Shown piece after piece: positions 1-5,575 of a stretch of DNA of 6,851 bases. The notes under the pieces are model-generated. The model did not search any database and had not been told where the DNA came from. It saw only the letters and a list, made by a program, of their open reading frames with translations. Source of the DNA: Coleofasciculus sp. S288 (GTDB taxonomy: Bacteria; Cyanobacteriota; Cyanobacteriia; Cyanobacteriales; Coleofasciculaceae); NCBI GenBank assembly GCA_020216575.1, contig JAIUYC010000204.1, positions 1 to 6,851 of the forward strand. Reading direction: 5' to 3'. Each line of letters opens with the position of its first letter. Positions within the stretch are counted from its first letter, which is position 1. The position numbers were made by a program, and so were the translations under genes.

Positions 1-1701
1 TTGATTGGGAAATCGACGCCAACGGCAATTGAACAATTAGGAATTGAAATTCCCGTCGATCAAGTTCGGGTGGGAGAGTGGTTGCGAGTCTTGCCAGGGG
101 AAAAGATACCCGTAGATGGCGAAGTGGTTGCCGGTCAGTCGTCGGTGGATGAGTCAATGCTGACAGGGGAGGCGCTACCCGTTTTGAAGCAACCCGGAGA
201 CATGGTGGCGGCAGGTACGTTGAATCAGTCGGGAGCGATCGCCATTAAAGCCATCCGTACCGGTTCGGAGACAACCCTAGCACAGATTGTGGCCTTAGTT
301 GAAGAAGCCCAAACCCGTAAGGCTCCGGTGCAGCAACTGGCGGACACGGTGGCGGGGTACTTTACTTATGGGGTTTTAGCGATCGCGTCCCTAACGTTCC
401 TATTTTGGAACTTCGTTGGCACCCAAATTTGGCCAGAGGTTTTATCCCCGATGGCTGACTCTATGGGGCATGCGATGGTTCATCCGACCTCACCCCTGCT
501 ATTAAGCTTGAAATTAGCGATCGCCGTTCTAGTGATTGCCTGCCCCTGCGCCCTTGGTTTGGCAACACCTACAGCTCTTCTAGTCGGCACTAGCCTGGGT
601 GCGGAACGGGGCATCTTAATCAAAGGGGGCGACGTTTTAGAACGGGTTCATCAGCTAGATACCGTGGTTTTTGACAAAACCGGTACGCTTACCAGTGGTC
701 AACCCATAGTCACGGACTGCTTACCCACTTCGCAATTATTGTTGACAGGTTCTGATGACGTGGAGAGTTCTTCTCCAAAACTCCCCACGTCCTCTTCGTC
801 CAAACTGCTGCAACTAGCAGCAGCGGCAGAAAGTGGCACGTCTCACCCCTTAGCGTCGGCAATTTGTACTGAAGCTCAGCGACAGGAGTTACCCCTACTA
901 GAGGCACGAGATTTTTACACGGAACCCGGACTAGGAATATCGGCTGTTGTTGAAAATCGGCAGGTGTTGCTGGGTAAAGCAGACTGGTTGAGCAAGCAAA
1001 GCGTAACGATGAGTGATGCGGCTCAGCACCAGGTTCAGGCGCTAGCTAGTGCGGGGAAAACGGTAGTTTACGTGGCAGTGGACAGTGAATTGGTTGGGGT
1101 GATTGCCGTCACCGATGTTGTTAGACCTGATGCTAAAGCAACGGTCGAACGCCTCAAGGCGATAGGATTCAGAGTGATGCTGCTAACCGGGGATCATCCG
1201 GATTCTGCCATAGCTGTTGCTCAACAACTCTCAATCGATCCCAAGGATGCGATCGCAGGGGTACGTCCTGATGGTAAGGCAGATGCGATCGCCAAACTGC
1301 AAGCTGAGGGACACCGCGTGGCAATGGTTGGGGATGGCATCAATGACGCCCCAGCTTTAGCACAAGCGGATGTTGGGATTTCGCTGCACGCAGGAACCGA
1401 GATTGCCAGGGAAACCGCAGGCATTATTCTGATGCGTGTTAGCCAAGGGCGTCCAGGAGACGTTCGCTTGCTAGATGTTGTCGAGTCCATTGAACTCTCA
1501 CGCGCCACGTTCAACAAAATTCGTCAGAATCTCTTTTGGGCGTTTGGTTACAATACCCTCGGAATTCCCGCTGCCTGCGGCGTGTTTCTCCCAACCTTGG
1601 GAATTGTCCTCAACCCCTCTGCTGCTGGTGCCTTGATGGCGTTCAGCTCGGTTAGCGTCGTCACTAACTCGCTTTTACTGCGCCGTGCTTTTAAGGGTTA
1701 A
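1..1701 (+). CDS. ctaA: Copper-transporting P1B-type ATPase, CtaA-like, 3' part (5' end outside window)
   Basis: Membrane ATPase that moves Cu(I) across a membrane using ATP; in cyanobacteria CtaA imports copper at the plasma membrane and PacS delivers it to the thylakoid for plastocyanin. Seen, in visible residues: actuator-domain TGE at 55-57; two hydrophobic segments near 120-140 and 165-195, the second with the metal-binding CPC at 181-183; phosphorylated Asp225 in DKTGT; the HP pair of the nucleotide domain at 282-283; TGD at 396-398; GDGIND at 444-449; Tyr517-Asn518 and M546-x2-S549-S550 in the last two helices, the Cu(I) signature. Family members are about 750-800 residues, so the N-terminal metal-binding domain and first helices are missing because the window starts mid-gene; the TTG at position 1 is not the true start. 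CtaA over PacS is my judgement from the loop before CPC and the GGDVLE stretch. A Ser-rich stretch at about 245-268 looks inserted. Confidence 0.9.
   Translation: MIGKSTPTAIEQLGIEIPVDQVRVGEWLRVLPGEKIPVDGEVVAGQSSVDESMLTGEALPVLKQPGDMVAAGTLNQSGAIAIKAIRTGSETTLAQIVALVEEAQTRKAPVQQLADTVAGYFTYGVLAIASLTFLFWNFVGTQIWPEVLSPMADSMGHAMVHPTSPLLLSLKLAIAVLVIACPCALGLATPTALLVGTSLGAERGILIKGGDVLERVHQLDTVVFDKTGTLTSGQPIVTDCLPTSQLLLTGSDDVESSSPKLPTSSSSKLLQLAAAAESGTSHPLASAICTEAQRQELPLLEARDFYTEPGLGISAVVENRQVLLGKADWLSKQSVTMSDAAQHQVQALASAGKTVVYVAVDSELVGVIAVTDVVRPDAKATVERLKAIGFRVMLLTGDHPDSAIAVAQQLSIDPKDAIAGVRPDGKADAIAKLQAEGHRVAMVGDGINDAPALAQADVGISLHAGTEIARETAGIILMRVSQGRPGDVRLLDVVESIELSRATFNKIRQNLFWAFGYNTLGIPAACGVFLPTLGIVLNPSAAGALMAFSSVSVVTNSLLLRRAFKG
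757..791. repeat. Inverted repeat inside the copper ATPase coding sequence
   Basis: Arms 757-769 (GACGTGGAGAGTT) and 779-791 (AACTCCCCACGTC) pair with one mismatch over 13 bp around a 9-nt loop. The element is read in frame as part of a Ser/Pro-rich stretch between the phosphorylation site and the HP motif, where related ATPases usually have a shorter link. It may be a small mobile or expanded repeat tolerated in a surface loop. Confidence 0.5.
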
Positions 1702-1754
1702 GGGAATTTCGGGGGTGGTTAAGATGCCAAAAATTTTTTTTCTCCCCGCTTCCC

Positions 1755-1778
1755 TGCGTCTCCGCGTCTCCGCGTCAG
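1755..1778. repeat. Tandem GCGTCTC-type short repeat
   Basis: Three consecutive 8-mers, TGCGTCTC, CGCGTCTC and CGCGTCAG, lie in a pyrimidine-rich stretch starting near 1741. Short tandem repeats of this style are common between cyanobacterial genes. No function is visible. Confidence 0.6.
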
Positions 1779-1804
1779 TCTCAACCAACTACTTATAACC
1801 ACAC

Positions 1805-1842
1805 CCAAATTTTGGTAAGCTTACCCTTTGCCAAACGTTTGG
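1805..1842. repeat. Cluster of three small palindromes
   Basis: Within 38 bp lie CCAAATTTTGG (1805-1815, palindromic around its central base), GGTAAGCTTACC (1814-1825, perfect 12-bp palindrome) and CCAAACGTTTGG (1831-1842, perfect 12-bp palindrome). The first and third resemble each other and are centred about 27 bp apart. This could be a tandem operator for a dimeric regulator, or a cruciform or hairpin-forming repeat. It lies about 330 bp upstream of the FHA start and about 100 bp after the ATPase stop, so its target is unclear. Confidence 0.5.
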
Positions 1843-1981
1843 GGAGTGTTTAACGACTGGCAACGAATCGGTGAGGATTCATTAATATACCAATATGCCA
1901 CAATAGATGGTGAGTATTAAGACTAGGCACGAGTCAGAACAACCATATGTCTTTGCCGCTCTTGAGTTTCGGGGAATCTGT

Positions 1982-2010
1982 AACGTTGGAGTCTGTTCGA
2001 TGGACTCCGT
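1982..2010. repeat. Imperfect inverted repeat upstream of FHA gene
   Basis: GGAGTC (1988-1993) pairs with GACTCC (2003-2008). The stem extends by AAC (1982-1984) pairing with GTT (2009-2011) if GTT (1985-1987) bulges out. There is no T-run after it on either strand, so a terminator role is not supported; it may be an operator or a chance structure. Confidence 0.35.
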
Positions 2011-2162
2011 TATTGCATATGATTGTTTAGTGAGGGAATACCCAATTGGTGGTCGGCAATGAAGGGGAATTTTCTCAAGCGTTCAGTTCAGGAAAGCTGG
2101 TTGAGACATGTGCCAAGGTGGGGTAGCAATAGCGTTTTTCTGAACCAATTGCATTCTCTATC

Positions 2163-2166
2163 AGGA
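2163..2166 (+). promoter_or_regulatory. Ribosome binding site of the FHA gene
   Basis: AGGA lies 7 nt before the ATG at 2174. It supports this start over a frame opening upstream at 2023, which has no comparable signal and no FHA similarity. Confidence 0.5.
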
Positions 2167-2173
2167 TTGTTCG

Positions 2174-2626
2174 ATGGCTGTACAATTAAACCAAAGTCAT
2201 GCTCATTTATTAATTATTGAAGATGATAAGGGTCGCAAAGAATTTCCCTTGAAAGAGGCGGTCTATTCCATCGGCAGAGACCCCAAATCAGATATTCGCC
2301 TATTCTCACAGTTTGTCTCTCGCCGACACGCTACCTTAGTGCGACGACAGCGTGAGGACGGCAGCCCTTATTACCGGATTGTTGATGGCAATCTGAAAGG
2401 TAAGCCCAGTGCTAACGGTTTGTTAATTAATGGTCGCAAGCTTCAAGCGCATGATCTCGAAGATGAAGACGAGGTAGTATTCGGTCCACAGGTGACTGCA
2501 AAATATTACCTGCTCAAGCGTGACACGGTTCCTACTGGACCCCCGGATGAGTTTGATATTACCCTGATCAGTCCCGGTATGGTGGGTGACCCAGAAGAGT
2601 TTAATCTTGATCGCGAAAGGGACTAG
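2174..2626 (+). CDS. Small FHA-domain protein
   Basis: A 150-residue, probably cytoplasmic protein made almost entirely of one forkhead-associated domain, which binds phosphothreonine peptides and usually works with Ser/Thr kinases. Seen: Gly34-Arg35 after the first strands, Ser49-Arg-Arg-His52 (the SxxH phosphopeptide-binding motif), Asn81-Gly82 in the later loop, and NG again at 86-87; the fold spans about 10-115. There is no signal peptide or membrane segment. The tail, 116-150, is acidic with few hydrophobic residues, and contains Thr118, Thr121 and Thr130 in acidic or proline-rich context, possibly kinase targets. Start ATG chosen because AGGA at 2163-2166 sits 7 nt upstream and the domain follows at once. 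It is 472 bp from the ATPase gene, so probably its own transcript. Partner kinase and pathway cannot be named from this window. Confidence 0.88.
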   Translation: MAVQLNQSHAHLLIIEDDKGRKEFPLKEAVYSIGRDPKSDIRLFSQFVSRRHATLVRRQREDGSPYYRIVDGNLKGKPSANGLLINGRKLQAHDLEDEDEVVFGPQVTAKYYLLKRDTVPTGPPDEFDITLISPGMVGDPEEFNLDRERD

Positions 2627-2640
2627 TACCGCTGCCTTGG

Positions 2641-2656
2641 AATTCAAAATTCAAAA
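2641..2656. repeat. Short tandem heptamer repeat (AATTCAA)
   Basis: Two exact AATTCAA copies (2641-2647, 2648-2654) follow the FHA stop by 14 bp. This type of heptamer repeat is widespread between cyanobacterial genes. No function is assigned. Confidence 0.6.
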
Positions 2657-2666
2657 GTACTAGACG

Positions 2667-2717
2667 TAGAGACGTTCCGGTGGTTCGGCGAAGCCGTTCC
2701 CGAAGGGTACGTCTCTA
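2667..2717. repeat. 51-bp inverted repeat with TAGAGACGT ends
   Basis: Outer arms TAGAGACGT (2667-2675) and ACGTCTCTA (2709-2717) are perfectly complementary over 9 bp. The 33-nt interior contains a GGCGAAGCC stretch and CCCGAAGGG, which can form further small stems. It resembles the dispersed hairpin repeats of filamentous cyanobacteria and lies between convergent genes, where it might also limit read-through. No transposase is present. Confidence 0.6.
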
Positions 2718-2737
2718 TAAGGTTATGCGGACTGCTG

Positions 2738-2756
2738 AAAAAAGGGTATAAAACCC
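2738..2756 (-). terminator. Likely intrinsic terminator of the nuclease-translocase operon
   Basis: Read on the minus strand: GGGT, loop TTTAT, ACCC, then TTTTTT. It lies 80 bp after the stop of the 895-residue gene, in the right orientation. The stem is only 4 bp, so strength is uncertain; the stronger hairpin at 2773-2800 lies just before it in the same transcript. Confidence 0.45.
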
Positions 2757-2772
2757 GGATTTGGTATGAGCT

Positions 2773-2800
2773 GTAGGGACACGACATGTCGTGTCCTTAC
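2773..2800. repeat. 28-bp near-perfect hairpin repeat
   Basis: The core GGACACGACATGTCGTGTCC (2777-2796) is a perfect 20-bp palindrome. It extends to 2773-2800 with one G-T pair, giving a possible 14-bp stem. GTAGGG...CCCTAC-type hairpins of this kind recur between cyanobacterial genes. It sits between two convergent genes and may stabilise or end transcripts from either side. Confidence 0.7.
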
Positions 2801-2835
2801 CCTGCTGGGAAATGAAGAACAAGCGATCGCATTCT

Positions 2836-5523
2836 TTATCCAGGCAGGTGAATCTTTGCCGCATACAAACTTTGCAATCGCTGCAACTGAGCACTGACTA
2901 GATACAGCAAATCTCCTTTACCTAGCAGGTAAGCGGCTTCTGTTTGTTTGCCGCCTAAGATGATTGCTGAATCGGCTTCGCTAGCGGTACGGAGGGCAAC
3001 TCGCCCTGGCAGGTTGGAGCGGATGATTGGAGTAACAACACCTGCTTCTGGGCGTTGGGTGGCAATAATAAGATGAATACCAGCCGCTCTTGCCATTGCT
3101 CCCAAGCGTTTGATGCTCAGTTCCAAGGCGCTGCGAACTTCTTTTTCTGCCATGAAGTCCGCATATTCATCAAAGATGCAAACAGTACGCGGAATGGGTG
3201 GCTTTTGTCGTTGAATGAGTTGCTGGTTATAGGCATCCAAATGAGGACACTTCGCTGCCTCAAACCAGCGATAACGCTGCTCCATATCTGAGACTAATTC
3301 TTCCATGAGTGCGATCGCATCTTCGCTATCTTTGACGACTGGCGACAGCAACCAGGGCATTCGTTCAAATTCGGGGAAGGTGACTCGTTTTGGATCGACG
3401 AGGGCAATTTTTAGCTGTTGGGGGGAATGACGGTATAAAAGGGAGAGGAGAAGCGATCGCAAAAACTCACTTTTGCCACTACCCGTCGTGCCTCCTACCA
3501 AAAAATGACAAGTATTCGGATCGGATAAGTCAGCTTCTATCAATTTCCCATCCAAATCTACCCCGATCGCAATCCGCACCGGAGCATCTGGAGGCGTTGT
3601 CTTTGGCTGAATGTAATCCTCAAACCTGGCAACTTGCCGATCCGGACGTGGTAAATCGACGCTGACATATCCAGCTTGAGGTGCAATTAAAGGGGGATTG
3701 GCTATTCCCAACTGCACTTGTAAATCAGCAGATAATTTCAGCAGAGAGTTAACTTTTACCCCAAGATTTGGTTTAAGCTTTACCCGAATAAACGCAGGAC
3801 CAACGGCTGCCCCTAGGTAATCAACATCAAGTTTAAAGGATTGCAGGGTTTCCACTAAATGTTTAGCGATCTCGTCAGCATCAGGAGTTGCTTCTTTTTC
3901 TTGCTTTTGAGAGGTAACCTTGTGAGGGCCAACCTGTGGTTGGGGAGGTTCTACACCATCAGATGCGTTGAGTTGAAGGCTGACTTGAGGAGTAACTGAT
4001 GAGGGTATCGGTGTAGATTCGCCATCAGCATCGGCAACGACAAAATATGTTTGGCACTTTTTCCGCTGAGGGCAAATGTCACACAATAGGTCTGGATGGG
4101 GTGTGGGTGACGGCGGATTGGGTTGAGGCGGTTCCCAGTCAATCCATTGGCGCATCTGTTGTAATTTCTGGGGAATTAGCTGATGCACCGTGTTTTTTAG
4201 TTCGTCCCAAGTAAAGCTAATCTCGTCCCAGTTGGGCAAAACACTGTAAACTGCTGAATCTATGGGTACCCCAAGCTTTTCCCGCAGCATGTAACTGTAG
4301 AGAGCAGCTTGAGCGAGTTGGGCTGACTTGTCTGGGGACTGATACGTTTTATATTCCACTACGCAGAGGCGATGGTTTTCAAAGTCATAAACCACACTAT
4401 CAAATCTTCCCTGCACTAGTTGCTGCGTACCATCGGGCAGTTGGAAATGATGCTTAACGGTAGGTTTGAGGGCTATCAAAGTTTTGTTAATGACATCGGA
4501 TGCACTACAATAGCGCCGATTTCTTATCAGCAATTCAGCCCAACGCCGGATTAGTCCTTTTAATCCTTCCCAGACTTGAAAAAGCGCTGGTGCTTTCCCT
4601 GGATCAGTTTTGATAGCTGCTTGCAAGTGGGGGAAAAATGATAATTCATAGAACAACTGTTGTAGCTGTTGAGCGATCGCCTCTACATTGAGTTGCTCAG
4701 CTTCTGGCTCAAACAACGCTTGGAACTTTGGTTCCTGTTTGGCGATAAACGCAAAATGGTCAGCTAATTGATGAAATTGGATACCAATTTTAGGGGGGTT
4801 GCCAGGTGGTAAAAACATCATCTTTCCACCCAAGCGATGCCCCAAATAAAACAAACGCGGACACTCAAAGGCAACTCGGACTTTGGTAACGCTGAAGGAA
4901 GTGGGTTCAGATTTCTGAGTTGGCTGCTTTGAGTCGCTAGCTGCTGTATCAAAAATCTTACTCACAATATCAGGCTGAATTATTTCTAATAAACGGAGAT
5001 GCACCTGAGCCAGATAGACTGTATCCATCTTGGCATACTTAATCTGTTTTTCTGTGAGAGGTCGTCGTCCCCAATCGCTTTGCTGCTCCTCTTTATCTAT
5101 ATTGGAGAACTGGCAAAGTTCTACTGCTAAGGTTTTGAGTTGCTTGTTGGATACTTGCAGGGGATTGGGGTGACTCTTTTTGGTCAACTTTTTGACCATT
5201 TCAAAGGTACAGGTGACGTTTTGGGCTTTCTCTTTACCAAGAAACTTTAGGTCGAAATTAGCGTTGTGAAAAACTTTTTCAATGTTTGGATTAGCCATGA
5301 TTTGGTTAACAAAATCTACCACCAAATCAGGTTTATCCAATACATCCAGGATGTAAGCAGCATCACCCGTTAAGTCGTAAGAGTCAGCCAACACCTGAAT
5401 CAGAGACAGTCTTGGGTTAGGAGTGTGCCAGTCAGCAACTTCTGTATCTAGCCAGAGAGTTTTTGCAGAAGCAATTTGGTTGATGAGTACCTGGATATCT
5501 GCGGCTTGTGTTAGGTATGGCAT
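2836..5523 (-). CDS. DEDDy exonuclease - Cas4/RecB-like nuclease - FtsK-type translocase fusion
   Basis: An 895-residue protein with three enzymatic modules. (1) Residues 1-190: RNase D/DnaQ-like 3'-5' exonuclease with D26-x-E28, D91 and Y163-x3-D167 all present (DEDDy type); the HRDC domain of true RNase D is absent. (2) About 212-492: PD-(D/E)XK nuclease with H251, D375, E390-x-K392 and Q405-x3-Y409; C221 with C481-x2-C484-x5-C490 matches the 4Fe-4S set of Cas4/AddB. (3) After a Pro-rich stretch (465-477) and polar linker (494-550), an FtsK alpha-like domain (551-640) and motor (650-890): GTTGSGKS 678-685, DPKR 710-713, Walker B ending D785-E786, ATQRP 821-825, GKGD 868-871. No membrane helices and no gamma domain, so a cytoplasmic DNA pump. 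The ATG has no strong SD; the module begins at once. It follows the ATPase gene by 52 bp. Role in defence or DNA-end processing is inferred. Confidence 0.9.
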   Translation of the reverse strand: MPYLTQAADIQVLINQIASAKTLWLDTEVADWHTPNPRLSLIQVLADSYDLTGDAAYILDVLDKPDLVVDFVNQIMANPNIEKVFHNANFDLKFLGKEKAQNVTCTFEMVKKLTKKSHPNPLQVSNKQLKTLAVELCQFSNIDKEEQQSDWGRRPLTEKQIKYAKMDTVYLAQVHLRLLEIIQPDIVSKIFDTAASDSKQPTQKSEPTSFSVTKVRVAFECPRLFYLGHRLGGKMMFLPPGNPPKIGIQFHQLADHFAFIAKQEPKFQALFEPEAEQLNVEAIAQQLQQLFYELSFFPHLQAAIKTDPGKAPALFQVWEGLKGLIRRWAELLIRNRRYCSASDVINKTLIALKPTVKHHFQLPDGTQQLVQGRFDSVVYDFENHRLCVVEYKTYQSPDKSAQLAQAALYSYMLREKLGVPIDSAVYSVLPNWDEISFTWDELKNTVHQLIPQKLQQMRQWIDWEPPQPNPPSPTPHPDLLCDICPQRKKCQTYFVVADADGESTPIPSSVTPQVSLQLNASDGVEPPQPQVGPHKVTSQKQEKEATPDADEIAKHLVETLQSFKLDVDYLGAAVGPAFIRVKLKPNLGVKVNSLLKLSADLQVQLGIANPPLIAPQAGYVSVDLPRPDRQVARFEDYIQPKTTPPDAPVRIAIGVDLDGKLIEADLSDPNTCHFLVGGTTGSGKSEFLRSLLLSLLYRHSPQQLKIALVDPKRVTFPEFERMPWLLSPVVKDSEDAIALMEELVSDMEQRYRWFEAAKCPHLDAYNQQLIQRQKPPIPRTVCIFDEYADFMAEKEVRSALELSIKRLGAMARAAGIHLIIATQRPEAGVVTPIIRSNLPGRVALRTASEADSAIILGGKQTEAAYLLGKGDLLYLVSAQLQRLQSLYAAKIHLPG

Positions 5524-5575
5524 TGGCTAAGATAGCCTGATTATGATTAAAGTAAACTTCAGAAAATTGACAGCA

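Larger units (their letters stand above)
1702..2173. other. Non-coding region between ctaA-like gene and FHA gene
   Basis: These 472 bases show no convincing gene. They hold an A5T8 stretch (1729-1741), GCGTCTC tandem repeats, a palindrome cluster at 1805-1842, an imperfect inverted repeat at 1982-2010 and an 8-bp palindrome CCAATTGG at 2042-2049. No clear intrinsic terminator follows the ATPase gene: the T-run at 1734-1741 has no good stem before it. A weak promoter candidate for the FHA gene is TTGAGA (2101-2106), 17 bp, TAGCAA (2124-2129); its -10 matches the consensus poorly, so I do not list it separately. A better -10 sequence, TATGAT at 2018-2023, has no good -35 sequence at the usual distance. 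Confidence 0.6.

Noticed and set aside
1221..1517. 98-codon minus-strand frame inside the copper ATPase
   Set aside because: It lies wholly antisense to a well-conserved P-type ATPase region and has low-complexity Ser/Ala/Pro composition, so it is a shadow frame.
1729..1741. Intrinsic terminator after the copper ATPase gene
   Set aside because: The T-run has no credible stem before it on the plus strand.
1755..1778. CRISPR-like array from GCGTCTC repeats
   Set aside because: The units are 8 bp and directly adjacent, with no spacers.
2023..2220. 65-codon plus-strand frame overlapping the FHA start
   Set aside because: It has no SD and no recognisable domain, and its end overlaps the FHA gene in another frame.
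2667..2800. Insertion sequence or MITE with transposase
   Set aside because: There is no transposase frame and no clear target-site duplication, so these are better described as dispersed hairpin repeats.
3055..3665. Plus-strand frames within the FtsK-type motor
   Set aside because: They are antisense to conserved motor motifs and lack SD signals or domains.
4048..4890. Reading the Cas4-like module as part of a CRISPR-Cas locus
   Set aside because: No direct-repeat array and no cas1/cas2 lie in the window, and the module is fused to a motor.
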